Shown in pieces: positions 12,496-25,218 of a stretch of DNA of 64,000 nucleotides (its first letter is position 1; the number at the start of each line of letters is the position of its first letter). Under the pieces are notes generated by a model that ran no database searches, was not told where the DNA came from, and was given only the letters and a program-made list of their open reading frames with translations. The translations under genes and the position numbers were made by a program. The DNA is taken from assembly GCA_902729315.2 (NCBI GenBank), contig LR746273.1, positions 2,457,001-2,521,000 of the forward strand, read 5' to 3'. The stretch comes from Spirodela intermedia. Its lineage: Eukaryota > Streptophyta > Magnoliopsida > Alismatales > Araceae.

Positions 12496-15400
12496 TCATG
12501 CCTCCCCCAACTCCACGAAGAGGCTTGCTTGGGGGTGCAAGCCGGCCTCCTTCAGAGTCAGGGAGTGCTTCTCTGGGCCGTATGAGATGCGGGGGAAGTT
12601 GGAGACCAGGTTATACTTCTCAGCTTTGAGACAGTCCAGGGAATCAACAAAGTCGTAGAGTGAGCTGACCGGAGATGAGCTGTGGAACCTCCTTTCCTTG
12701 CGTTCGCCGGTCGGAAATCTCACAAGCACCTGGGAAAATAGGAGGAATTCATTAGCTTCTGGAATCCTTGCTTTGAGATTTTTGGTGGGTCACTCAAGAC
12801 AGAAAATAGAAATTAAGAAATTCCATATTTTTTTAATAAAAATACTGGAAAAATGTAGCCCACAGGGGGAGATATCCAGAATTTTCAAATCCTCGTTTTG
12901 AGATTTTTGGTTGGTCATACAAGACAGGAAATATAAATTAGGAAATTCCAGTTTTTTTTTTAAATACTAGAAAATGTAGCCCACAGGGGGAGAGATCCAA
13001 ATTTTTCAATCCTTATTTTGAGATTTTTGGTGGGTCACACAAGACAGAAAATAGAAATTAGGAAAATCCAGATTTTTTCTTTTAAAAACTGGAAAGTGTA
13101 GTCCGCAGGGCGATTTCTCCTGACAGAGTATGGTATGTGCAGATGGACCAGATTGGAGCCGGGTGGGGGCATTTTTCTTCCTGAGTTAGATTTAAGCCCA
13201 AGCTGAGAAAGACCAGGCCGATCACCAATTTTACTGGCCCATTGACACATCTAGACCTAATTCTGAATGGCTCAGCTCGATCGGAGTAATATGATTACGC
13301 CGCCAAAGAGTGACCATGATTGGGGCAGAACTGGACACAAAGCATTCTCCTGGTGGAGAATTGAACATATTCATGGGAACTTACCTTGGAAATTTCACTA
13401 AATTCTAAATTCATCATGTGACAAGAGGAAGCGATTTTTTTTTTTTTCATGCCATACGATTCCGATTCTCTTTTCTCGGATCTTGAGGAGATAATCCTTG
13501 TGTGGATATGTACAACAAGAAGCTAACTTGAACCGTGGTGTTCTTTGGTCAATGAGAAGGGTGAACAAGCAAGCTGGGTGATTCTACGAGGACCTTGGTT
13601 AGAAAAATAAAATTAAATGCAGCTAATTGGTGGTACAAAGCCATGGTACTATGCATGATTCATTGTTCTCCAAAAACACAGAACATTTTATGGAGCATGT
13701 ATACACTAGCTTTTCTGCTAAAGAAACTATTGCGGAACATACAGGGCTAAGGATGGGACATAATTGAAGCACAAATTTCAGAAGAACAGTACAAGTTTAT
13801 GAGTTCAGGGAGCATTACTTGTGTGACATCAAGCCCCTTCTCAGGTTCGATTCCCAGTGACACGGCTTTCTCTTGCCTCCTGCGAGCCAAAGCGGCCTCT
13901 TTCTCAAATGCCTCACGGGCTGCTCTTTCCAGTGCCTCCTCCTCCTCCTTGCGTCTTCTCTCAGCTTCTGCTGCTTCCTTCTCCAATCGTTCCTGTTCTT
14001 CTCTCCTTTGACGCTCTCTAGCCTACAACACAAGAAGTCTTTCAATTCAACAGATAGCAACCACACTGCAGTTTCAAAATAAGAAGTGGGACTGAATAAA
14101 TTATTGCAAGGGAGCCAGTCAGCCAATGATATCATCATTTTCCGTCTTAGGAATGGTTCAGTCAAGATAGCAGCGCCCATTTGAAGGCATCTGAGAATCG
14201 AAATAAGAGTCCTACTAAAGTCTTTGAGTCGGGGACTGGATGTAACATAATAGATAAAGATGAGGCATAAATTGCACAATTTAGTGCATGATAAATAATA
14301 TCATAGGGTTTATTTCTAACCTTCTCTGAGAAGGATCAATGAGGACACATATTGCCGAGCGATTCGGGCAAGGACTGGTGCCCTATGGATAACGAGAGGG
14401 CCTAGGATCATATGATTTCCCTGGCGTTTCCACAAGCACCAACGGAAAGTTACAAGGAAAGATTAAAGGCCTGGCCTTCATTCTACATTATGAAACCTTC
14501 AGACAGAAAGGAATATAAAACATTATGTACTTGAAATGACAAGGGAGTAGAATAGATCATCCAAAGTATCTAAGCACGCGGGTGGGTATGGTGAAAGCTA
14601 TGACCTTAAAGTTATTTTGTTAATGGCATGCAACGCCATCTGTTTTCCAGAAAGAAGAATTAAAGTGAGAGATATTTTTGCCCCACAATAGATTGATTTA
14701 TAAATTTAAATCAAGGAAAATCAAAGACTCTGATAAAAGGGCAAATACTTGATCAGCTTCAAGTGCAGCACGATAAGCAGCATCTTGCTCCTCTCTCAAA
14801 CGCAAGGCATTTCTTCTTTCTTCAGCCTCCAGCCTGGCGGTAATAAGTACTGTGCTGCTCTCTTCATACACCCGCTGAAGAATCCTAAGCAGTTCCTCTG
14901 GAGATCTGGGTCCTTCAATCTGTAGAAATTACAAAAATAGCAGAAGAATGTATATAGAAGATTGACAAAAGGTGCAAAAGAAGACAACACCTTGCCCACA
15001 AAGAAATAACAAAGATCAAGAGTGTATTCAACTAAGAACAAGGTATGTTGACAGAACAACGTCATAAAACGTCAAGGCATAATAATTTCTTGAACCAAAG
15101 CAAACAAAAATAAACCAACGTGGGTAAAAAGTTCTATTGATTATAAGATTGAGTATGAAAATCATTCAAATTTTCAGACAATTGGAATCATAGTATGAGG
15201 CTACTCTGGCATAAAAAATAGGGAATGATTCTGGCATAAATACACAGCCTTTCTGAAAGAACCAAGAGTGTGGATATAGAATGTGTGGAACAAGATCGGT
15301 GAAGATCAAAATAAAACAAGCATGGTATTTAACTGGAAAATTAAGGGATCCCATTAGATCATTTAAAGAGTCCACACAAAAGCATTGAGACTGTCTAGAC

Positions 15401-18400
15401 AGATTGAAAGAAGATTGATAGAAGTACATCATACTCTCAACTTTTTATATGGAGTCACAAGAAGAGAAATAAAAGTTGGAAAGAATCAGTGAATGTGAAG
15501 AAAGCAATAAAATCCCCAAATATAAAAGGACATTATAAAGTGACCCGTGATGAGAGAATTTGAATTTACGTTGATGCTTAACTTAATGGACGATGATGAC
15601 AATGAGGCAAAATCTTTCCTCTTTACATCCTGTACTTTTGGAATGTGGTAAATTTTATAAAAGGAAACAAACAAATTACTTCAACAGAGAGTTACACATA
15701 TCTCCAGACACCATAGCCAGAATCCTCGATCAGACTCCCAAATTCTGTCATGAAAAAAAAAGCACCAAGAAAAATCTAGACCACGACCTTAGGCTAGACC
15801 AAGGTTTGCCGGCTCTTGGTGAGGTAGGGTCCTACGACTTGAGAAATGGAGCTCTCGTACTGTTTTAATCTTGAGGGTGGCATTATATTCTTATTGCTCT
15901 CTTTAGAGATTGAAAAATATTAGTCTCCCAAGAGGCCAATGACTTTGCAAACGAATACTCAGTTAAAAATCATAAAAATGTTTCACTGAAGTGTTTAAGA
16001 ACCCAATATCATTCTTCCAGCTCTCAACATTCAGATGGGCCAGAAAAGCGTAGGAAGTGACACATCACACTATGCCTTTTCTAGAGATTGAGAACGGTAA
16101 TGGCACCAGATGATGATGAGAAAAAAAAAATGATTCTAAGTCTTCATGTGCACTGTAATCAGCAAAGCTCTCCCAGTTATGTCAATAATAGTTCCTTAAT
16201 TGATTCCTATTTGACACTAAATATTTGTTGATTGATTCCTATTTGATACAACAGAAAGTACATATTCGTACCAGGCTTGTGAAGTTTCTAAATTCTGTCA
16301 CATAGAGGAAGTTTCTACAAAGCCATTTGCATAACGAAAAAAACAAATAGTCCGAATTCTTTTATCCTCAATCATATACCTCCAATGGGAAATTAACCTG
16401 AAAAAACTATCTCCAAAATATTTCACCACTCGAGCTTCAAGAAGCTACACTTGGCAGAGGATATACTGCAGAGAGACGAATCCTTCAAGCAGGATTTCTC
16501 AGGATTGCAACCAACGGTCATCAACCTCTAAAGTGGTCCTGAACAGATGGTACAGTATTTTAACTAAGAAAAATCAAAACTCCAGGTGAACTTGTTTCCC
16601 AGTGGAGAACTTGGCCCCTATATTTCTTCTCAGAACCACATGTTTTTCGCATTGCCTATCTGAATCAAGATACAAACATTGATATACCCAGAAATATAAA
16701 CCACATGCTTCTGTATCGGCGAGAAAGGAAATGTGATCACAGAAACTGCTTTTTCATTAATTAGATTCACTGAACTATTTGCTAGATACAACGTTTACCT
16801 GAAGAATTCTAAATATTTTTCTAATCTTATAAGACATATACTTAAGGAAAGAACCAATGTGAGTCACACCAACTTTATGATTACTCTTCAAAATTTTACA
16901 GAAGCAATAGAAGCACACTCTGGCTGTGTTCTCCTGCCCTCACAAAAAGAGTACATGCTAATGTAGTGTTTTCCACTATACTATTGCAGGTACAGGAGCA
17001 CAGTTAGGTACACAAGAAAGGCTGTTTCTTTCCTCATATCCATATCGTCAGGAGATATGGATTTTTCCACCTCCTGAACTGATGGTATATAAGGAGGGTG
17101 AGGAATGAGCACTCTTTGTAACCAATATGGAGGCTAGGGGCATAGGCCTCTCATGCGATCTCTTGCATCCCTCTGATATGATCTCCAAAACTTACAAGGT
17201 TAATTTTGGAAAAGCTAGCAGCCAGAAAAATCACAGCTTACTACCGTCTTCTTTGTCAACTTCAAATGGCAACGTATCATGTGAAAATTCCAATAATCAA
17301 TGTAGTATATTATCTCCAAAACTTTAGTGACTTCAATAAAGATTGCAACTAAAAGTTTTCTATGCACTGAGGTAATTATACCCATATAAGAACAAGATTG
17401 GGATGATATTCCCTTTGTCCAAATCCTCCAGATTTCATAAAAAATCATTGGCTTTCTCGCTTTAGAGGAAGGATATTCCGACTGTAAAGATACAACTGAA
17501 TGGCTTCTCAAGTTGTCAATGGAGGGGACTGATAATATACCTCCCTTCCATTAATTTTAATGGCATAAAATTAATAAAGCAATCCGTAATCTCCTATGTT
17601 ACTCCCATAGAGTCCCTTTCAATGATATTTTTGTGATGCACATTGAATACATCTTCCTGTGCTTCCTCCTAAGTGACAGGCCTGGTCGCGGTCTCAGCCA
17701 TCATTTGATGAAAGCATAGATCCCTTCTTCCATTTGGGTTTCAAAATGTCACCTTGCTTTGGAGTTAGGGGTAGAGTTTAAGTAGACTGTGCTGGACTAA
17801 TTTTTCTCCAGAACAACATGGGTTCTGAATTTGACAGGATTATTTTCTGAAGCTCATTTTTAGATATGATTATTGCTTAGAAGAATTGGGGTTCCTATCC
17901 CCATCTTTCAATCAATGTTCATTGGGTCTTTGTTTGATTTAATTTCTCTTCCAAGGACTCTCTCAGATGGCCAGAAAGGAGTCGTTCGTGCTTTCACATG
18001 CTAAAAAGAAAGGAATCATGAAACAGATACATCGAGAAAACGTCCTGGATGTTGGAGAGGCAAACATATTAAATATCAGCAATTTCTATGATCAGTTTTG
18101 CGGGCCATTTCGTAGCCAGTCAGTACCAGACAATTGATTCATAATCGGAATTGTAGAATAACCTTTCAACAAAAGAGGACGGTTTCTATGGTAACCAGGA
18201 TCAGCTGTTCTGAATTGTCATCGACCCATAAATGATTTGATTCAAGAGAAGGGGATCTGAACTGATCTGGCTGCCCCCCAAACAATACTTAATGGAGAGG
18301 TCCAATGCATCAGGATTATACTGAGGTCAGCAGTGGCAATTCTAATGATCTGATCTGATTCTACAGACCAAATTTTCTTGAGCAAGAGACCTTTTTGTAG

Positions 18401-19856
18401 GGGTGTGGCATACAAGTATTTTTACAGGAGTACATTTGTCATCGATACACTCTCAGATGACAGATACTGTTGGAAGGAAAAAAGACGTACTATTGGATTT
18501 CAACGTTTAACATTCCATATTTCCCTTATAAGAACTTCAAAGGTAAACGATTTAATGAAATGAGATTTTTGGCTAACATGTAAGTCATTTGTCAAATCCG
18601 TTCCGAAAGTAGAACCATACAGAAAAATGACTTAAGTGGTGCTAATCTCTAAAATTTTTAAACCCCAGAAAATAAAAAACGTGCAATCTCACTATGACGG
18701 AAAGACCAAGGTGCTTGTGACAACTAATTTATCATCCAACAAGCTTTTTAGTGTGGTTTCCTAACTGGGACAAGACATTATTACTTTTCACCATCTACGA
18801 TCCTCACTCCGCTGTTAACAATTTCGTAGCATTTTCTCCTTTTGTTTTTCGTGAAAAGCCCATCAACGATTTCCCCCTTTTCAAAAGTTTGTCCTTTCTG
18901 CACCTAAAGGAGCATTACCTATTGGATCTCAAAGGAGAAAATCTTATTGGTATAACCTGCTCAAAGATGTAAGACACAATAGAACAAATTGACACAGAAA
19001 AAACAGCAGAAGATCAAGGGAGAAGGAGGGAGACCTGCTGGAGTAGAGCGATCCTCTGGTTGGAGGCAGCCATTACAACTGCACAGAAGGGGAACCTCGA
19101 CGCCTTCAGGCTGTTGCTCATCTTGAACCCCTCACTCCCTCGGACGCTACCTCCCCAAGACACAAAATTGGTGTTTACAAACTCCGCCACGACATCCGAG
19201 CACAAGCAGCCAGAGCAGAATCCGGGGACGTCTGGGTGGTCTGGAGAGTGCAGATAAACGAAGAGCAGTTTGAATTCCCTCCTTGAGCGCTGCAGCGCGT
19301 CCATGAAACCCTCTTCGACGAAATTGGGTCTGGAGGCGCCGGCACCACCAAATTCCATCTCGAAGATGGCCACAAATTCCGCGGCCTCGGCCGCTTCGGC
19401 GGAAACAGGGGGAATCAGCGAGGAGCCGTCCCCGGAGCTGCGCGACGGGAGAAGGCCAAGGAGGCCAAGGGAACGGGAGATTACGCTTCCAGCGACCCAG
19501 GCGCCGACGCCGACCGCGCCGGAAATAAGGCCCACCCCGCCGGAGACGACATAGAAAGGGAGGGTGACGAGCCTCCAGGCAATGCCGGGATGAGCGGCTC
19601 CCCGCACCTGGACGACATCCTGATCGGACTGCGAGCCGCTGCTGGCCCCGTTAGAAGGACCGGGACTGCGCTCTGCGGCATAACCGGGGACGGACGGGGA
19701 AAAAGCGGACGTGAAGGAGGAGACGGCGAGATCGAGGTCCCAGTCATGGGCGGCAAGGATCTCGGCGCAGAGATCGGGGTCTTCAAGGCCAGTGATAGCC
19801 TGAAAAGTCGCCAATTTGTCCTCGAACACGGGAACGCCGGTGCCAGAGTCCTCCAT
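12496..19856 (-). CDS. PUX10: PUX10-like UBX-domain protein (CDC48 adaptor)
   Basis: Four exons on the minus strand: 19856-19035, 14919-14749, 14022-13819, 12729-12496; all phases close (476 aa). Residues 12-50 are a UBA-like ubiquitin-binding helix bundle (LATFQAITGLEDPDLCAEIL). Residues about 92-137 are a hydrophobic hairpin rich in Gly, Val and Leu. Residues about 155-290 are the UAS thioredoxin-like domain. Residues about 315-385 are a charged Glu/Arg/Ala coiled coil. Residues 399-475 are the UBX domain with the FPR loop in NFPRISYG, which docks on CDC48. In Arabidopsis PUX10 sits on lipid droplets through the hairpin and recruits CDC48 to extract ubiquitinated oleosins; this job is inferred here from domain order and length. 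Intron 1 is 4.1 kb, and intron 3 holds a minisatellite. A decayed copy of the 5' half lies at 23.8-32.0 kb. Confidence 0.95.
12762..13111. repeat. Three-unit minisatellite in PUX10 intron 3
   Basis: Three direct repeats of about 120-125 bp, each with the order TTTGAGATTTTTGGT, a CAAGACAG(A/G)AAATA box, an AT-rich run, then ATGTAGCCCACAGGGGGAGA. The anchor TTTGAGATT occurs at 12772, 12897 and 13017. The third unit is the most diverged at its right end (GTAGTCCGCAGGG). Confidence 0.93.
14923..19034 (-). other. 4.1 kb first intron of the PUX10-like gene
   Basis: AT-rich and without a recognised exon. The adjoining exons join in frame and together give the usual length of the family, so no exon appears to be missing. 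The part at about 17730-18080 and the end near 18950-19034 recur in the duplicate at 23.77-24.24 kb, which shows that intron sequence was duplicated with exon 1. Confidence 0.8.
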
Positions 19857-20843
19857 CGCCTCTGAACTCCCCCTCTAGGGCGGCCGCCGGAGGAAGGAGG
19901 GAGGGCACGACACCAAACGAAGACGACAGCGGAAACTGGCGACGGGGGAAGGCCGACCGGCGGTGGGCGGCGGCGATCAATTTGGCAAGGATGGGGCGAT
20001 CAATTGGCGCCTCCACCGCCTACCCCAGAATCTTCCCCTCCAGCGCTCGTCTTCTTCTTCCCGACTACGCCCCGCTCCGGCTCCGACTCAACTGCGATGT
20101 TCTTGTTTTTATCCTCACGCAGCTTAATGGGCCTTTCGTCTATACGAGACCGCATAAAACGCGGCCCGGAGACTCCTCTTGGTATAATTAATGGGCTGAC
20201 CCATTAGTCATATCAAAGTATGTAAATTGGTCATTCATTTCAAGGGGGGTCCAGTGGCTCGTTAATGGGCCGGGAAGGTCAAAGTTTGTAATCTTGCCGT
20301 CCGATCCCGAGACCGTTTAAATCCGATGGCACAGCGGGCGTGGAAGTGTGTTTTAGTGGGGAGGAATGAACATCATGTTGATTCATAAGAGATGGTTCCC
20401 CTCGTCTTAGAGATTGGCTTCTTCTTCTAGTTCTTCTTGATCTCCTCGTCCTCGTCCTTCTTCGTCAGACGCCGCAGTGTGGCTGACGGGAGCTGGAGGG
20501 CTCATCGGGGTGTTTGTGTGTGTGTGCGAGCGAGCGAGCGAGAGAGAGAGAGAGAGAGAAACGCAATTGTTTCGGGCGGCAGTGGCCTCCTAGAATACCG
20601 GAGCGGGCGGATGAAACATCAACGAGAAGCGGGGACCATGAATTGATTGATAAGGAATGCCTGCAAGCAAGTCTAAAACAACACGTGGTTTTGAAAAGGG
20701 AGATGGTGACGTGTTCCCTAGGTACGCAGTCACCATCACGTATTTCCCGAAGGCGGTTTCTTCTTATTCTCCTTCTCCTTCTGTTTGTTCTACTTCCTCT
20801 TCTTCTTATTCCAGAAGACGTTCGTATCACATTACAACGTTCC
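19857..20843. promoter_or_regulatory. Upstream region of the PUX10-like gene and 3' flank of the CCR-like gene
   Basis: Both neighbours are on the minus strand, so this stretch holds the PUX10 promoter and 5' leader and the 3' end of the CCR-like transcript. It has a (GA)n tract at about 20526-20558. Sequence from about 19857 to 20420, and possibly to the motif CCATGAATTGATT near 20637, is recognisable again at 25177-25218 and 31408-32020. No TATA box could be assigned with confidence. Confidence 0.55.
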
Positions 20844-21679
20844 CTAGATCTTGGAAGGTATGAGGGGAAGATGGCCATTTTCCACCAAAGACACGACCAT
20901 TTCGTAGATGGCCTGCTTTACTGGAATAAACTTGAGTCCCAGATCGATGACCCGTTGATTGGAGAACTTGTAAGGTTTAACTCTCGGGCTCAGCTCATCT
21001 TCACATCTGCAGCAGATCAAGGCGCAGTTTTAGTATCATAACAAAGCAAGTAGACATGAAAACAGGGGAAAATGGTAAGATATTAAAGGATTCAGGTCAA
21101 ACAGAAAAAAAAAACGAAGGTTCTAATCGTATCCTTGTTCTAAATGCTAATAATTACACACGTTTGCACAGTAAGGTATGCTCAGTTAGTGGAACTGATA
21201 ATTTCGACCGCCAAGCCAAGACTTCTGCGGAGGCAAGTTGACCTGTTGGTTATGGGGTACTGCGGGAACATCTCGTTGAGCAGGCCCATCAGGTCGGCGC
21301 GGTGCAGCACTTCTGCGATGCAGAGATAGCGGCCCCCGGCAGAAGGGGTCTCGTAAACCAATATGTGAGCCGCGGCGATGTCCTTCACGTGGACGTAACC
21401 CTGGACGGCATTGGGGAATGCCTTCTTCCTCCCGCTAAGGTACTTGGCCAAAAGCAAGCCACTGGCATTGAGCATTGGCTGCAGCATCGGTCCGAACGTC
21501 ACAGGCGGCACGACAACCATGAGGTTCAGTCCCCTCTCTTCCGCGATTTCCCAAGCTGCTTGCTCCGCCATCATCTTCGCGTAGCAGTACCAATTCTGGC
21601 TTACCATCGTCATCAAAGAGAGTGAGCAGGTTCAAAGGAACATACACACACACACACACACGTACGCAAATATCTATGT

Positions 21680-21776
<97 letters not shown>

Positions 21777-23133
21777 CATGAATTCGGACATTGGTTTTTC
21801 TGCAGAAGTCCAGGTCGCTCCAGCAGCCCTCATCAACAGTATCCTCCGGACTCCGGTGGGGGTTCATGTGTACAGCGCCATAGGAGGATGTGAGCACAAC
21901 GCGGCGCACGGCCGCATCGGCGGCGATGTTCAGAACGTTCTTGGTGCCCTCAACGGCGACGACAATCTTATCCTGCATGCAAGGTCCGACCGCCGTTAAT
22001 GGTCACAGTGTTAAGCAGATAAATAGGCAAAGAATTCAGAAATTGTGGAACTGGCTAACTTGGAAGGTTCAAGGAGAGAGTGCTTTACTTGGTCGTTGGT
22101 CACCGGAGAAGCAGTGTGGAAGACGCCGTCACATCCGTTAATGGCTTCTGCAAGACCAGCTCTGTGAAGGACGTCAGCCCTCCAGAGGGTCAGCTTCTCT
22201 TCGGCTCCTGGTAATTTCTTCAAATGGCGATTCTTCGGGTCCTCTAAACACAGAGAAATTAACGAGCACAGAAGGAAGCAGCCATCAAAGGAGATACAAG
22301 AGTCGCTTCTGTCGAGCTGGCTAATAAAAAAATTAAATTATAAATTATAATCAAAATTCGATGGAAAATTTATTCTTGTGCAAAGCCGTCAGTTAATGGA
22401 AAAAATAAGTAAACATACATCATGATTCGTCAAGGAAGAATGATATTCCTATGATTGAGCAGAACTCGTACATTGAATAATTATCTTCTTGATAGAATTG
22501 AATAAATAAAACGCGAAAGGTCATTGAAAAGTTGAAATTATTTCCTTATTTCACAACTCAACGATTGACATCTTCCAACTAGAATATTATTTCCAATAAT
22601 TGTCCGCGAATGTCCACATTTTTTGATGTACTAAGACCTCTCAATCTTATTAATCTAGTATCTTTTCACATTGATCGCTATTCGTCTAAATCGTGCTTAT
22701 CCCAGCCCCATAGTTCCACCGTGTTTATCATTATATCTTATATATATATATATATTTATCTCATGTATCTGCCATCAATTTCAATCTAACTTGTATATGT
22801 ATCTGTCTCCCTCCAACAATTCCTTGAGCTGCCCTTAACCCAGATACCAAACCACGCCGACTAAAACAACAAAAAGCTTTGTATCGCTTCATATTCACTG
22901 GAAAGGTCATAGAAAAAGGAATAATATTAAGTTTCCAGAAGGCTATTTTGAAATAAATGTTATTCCATTTGAAGGACTATAAACATTAGAGGAAGGAACC
23001 GAGGGAGAGAACCTGGGTTCCTCACGGTGGCCCGAACGGTATAATCCTTCTGTAGAAGAAGATTCACCAGCCACGATCCGATGAACCCTCCTGCTCCGGT
23101 CACACACACCGTCATTGAACCGTCGAAGCTCAT
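20844..23133 (-). CDS. Cinnamoyl-CoA-reductase-like NADPH-dependent reductase
   Basis: Five exons on the minus strand: 23133-23013, 22243-22089, 21972-21790, 21595-21243, 21006-20844; the phases close (324 aa, the family's usual length). Residues 12-20 (TGAGGFIGS) are the Rossmann NADPH loop. LTSSYGAV (119-126) carries the catalytic Ser. NWYCYAK (154-160) carries the Tyr-xxx-Lys pair. The C-terminus [10 protein letters not shown] is typical of CCR/DFR extended SDRs. True cinnamoyl-CoA reductases have NWYCYGK; here Gly is Ala, so this is probably a CCR-like member whose substrate is unknown rather than the lignin enzyme. The enzyme should act in the cytosol. The donor after exon 3 (AAT/GTCCGA) is weak, and intron 3 contains a CA tract and a 91 bp AG tract. 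A different exon 3 border cannot be excluded, though this one keeps the conserved motif intact. Confidence 0.9.
21640..21773. repeat. (CA)n and (GA)n microsatellites in CCR-like intron 3
   Basis: A CA run at about 21642-21661, then about 20 bases of unique sequence, then a perfect GA run at 21683-21773. On the coding strand this is a CT tract that begins 17 bases after the exon 3 donor, followed by TG. It occupies more than half of the 194 bp intron. Confidence 0.96.
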
Positions 23134-23685
23134 CTCAAGAGGAAGAACGGGACAAGGGGAGGGCCAGAGAGGGAGGAGGAAGAAGAGTGAGGAGTGCCCG
23201 AGATGCCTTCGCCGAAGAATCTCAAAGAACAGCGCGGTCTCATTCCGAGAGGTATAGTTGATTTCTTCTCTTCTTGGTGGTCCAGCCTGTGAACGAGAGC
23301 CTTGCACGTGGGCCCCATGTTCGCATAGCGGCATGGTGTGGATTATCTTCTCCACTACCTGCGCATTACTGGCCAGTCTTTTTTAAGTACGAGAGAAAGT
23401 CTTCCTTGTTCCTCCTGCTGTGTTTTCCTGTGATTCGTGAGGTGATCTCGTCGGCGACGTCTTAACTGCCGTCGTCTCTCCGGCGAGTTTCTGACACAGC
23501 CTTCTTAAAATTGTCCCATAAGTGTTATATGCTCATGTGGACATTATGAAGGGTCGGATCCATTTCTGACACCAATGAGGCTACCTTGTCGTGGACTTGC
23601 ACGTGACCACACAGTGGAGTAAACCAATTAAGAATCAGCACAGGGAACATTTTTCTGTCATGTTAATTCACAGAAAATTGCTGGT

Positions 23686-23747
<62 letters not shown>

Positions 23748-23764
23748 CATATGATCAATGTATA
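23134..23764. other. Upstream region of the CCR-like gene with an AG microsatellite
   Basis: Presumed promoter and 5' leader of the minus-strand CCR-like gene, with a perfect AG tract at about 23688-23745. No other gene is seen. The tract sits just before the left edge of the duplicated PUX10 segment. Confidence 0.6.
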
Positions 23765-25218
23765 GGTCCCTCCCGTTTTTGTTTCCACATGCCACCTTGC
23801 TTGTGAGCTATGGGTAAATTGAAGTAGAGTGTATTGGACTTATTTTTCTCCAGAACATGGGATCTGAATCTGACACTATTATTTCCTGAAGCTCTCGTTC
23901 AGCTATAATTACAGTTTCGTAGAATTGGCCTTCCAATCTATATCTTTCAATCAATGTTCATTGGCTCTTTGCTTTTGTTCAATTTCTTTTTCAAGGACCC
24001 TCTTAGATGGCTAGAGAGGAGTAGCTCGTGCTTTTGCATGGTAAAAGATAGAAAGGATTTATGAAAAAAATGCATCGAGAAAACGCCCAGGATGTGGGAG
24101 AGGCAAACATATTAAAAGTCCGATTCCTAAAGTAGAACTTTACGAAAGTGGTTTGACCTGCTGGAAGATGTAAGTCACAATTGATGAAATGACACAAATA
24201 AAACAACAAAGATCAAGTGAGGAGAGAGACCTACTACAGTAGATCGATCCTCTGGTCAGAGGCAGCCTGTAGGCTGTTGCTCATGTTGAACTCCTCACAC
24301 CAAGGCGTAGATTTGGTTTCTACAAACTCTGCCACGATATCTGGGGACGTCTGGGTGGTCAGGAAAGTGCAGGTAAATGGATCGCTGTTTGAGCTCCCTC
24401 TTTGTGTTCTGCAGTGCGTCCACGGAACCCTCTTTGATGAACTTGGGCCTGTAATTGCCGGCAACACCAAATTTATCCAGTTGAGGCATTACTGATTCAT
24501 GAAAAGAGATTCCCTCCAGACAGAAAGAGACCCCTTCCTGTACGAGTAGTGAAGAACTATAGAGAGCTGTGGTTGGTTGTTGATCAACGGAAAGCATGAA
24601 TTGAATTAAAGAAACTAAGAGGGCCTTGCCTTCTCGGTTAAACAAGAAATGAAGGGGTGTGTGGATGTGCACTGGGTCTACCAAATTCCCTCTCGAAGAC
24701 GGACACTAAATTGCTAGCCACGAGAATGTGTTTCCTCTTTCTGAAGTCACTAGGAACAGCTAACGAGAAAAGAGGACAATGCCTGCATCTTTCTCCTTCT
24801 TTCAAACCCAGAACTCTACCTGAAGCAATAGCCCTCTTCTCTAGGGAGGCTGGAGCTCCCACATTTCCCAAATACCCTTTTCTACTATTTCTCACAGCTC
24901 CGTAAAAGAGGGGGAAAGGGCACTTTTCCTTTTCTGCTATACCATTATTCTTGGTCCATTGTCCTTTGGGCAGTCGATGACAATCGACAGAAGGACCGGG
25001 ATACTGCTCTGAAGCGTAACCGGGGCCGGAGGATAAAGTGGACGTGAAAGAGGAGCCAGCAAAATTGATGTGGGAACAATGATCTTGGTGCAGAGATCGA
25101 GGTCATCATGGGCAGCTATAGCCTGAAAACTGGCCAATTTGTTCTTGAACGCAAGGGCACCGGCGCCGGAGTCTATCGCCTCTAAACTCCCCCTTTGTGG
25201 TGGCCGGCAGAGGGATGG
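23765..25218 (-). pseudogene. Duplicated, decayed 5' half of the PUX10-like gene (intron 1 end, exon 1, leader)
   Basis: 23765-24120 matches PUX10 intron 1 (about 17745-18075). 24140-24240 matches the intron 1 start and its exon border. 24230-25176 is a broken copy of exon 1: the UAS part (24234-24480) and the UBA-like start (25050-25176) are recognisable in shifted frames, with divergent sequence between them. The start codon has become ATA at 25176-25174 and the next codon is deleted. Exons 2-4 are absent. The leader continues to 25218, where a gypsy element is inserted, and resumes at 31408. The copy cannot encode the protein. Confidence 0.88.

Noticed and set aside
12762-13111. CRISPR-like spaced repeats
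   Set aside because: The units are long, contiguous and diverged with no unique spacers, and the DNA is plant nuclear: a minisatellite.
24234-24684. A second functional UBX-protein gene
   Set aside because: The pieces lie in different frames, the start codon is lost and three of four exons are absent.
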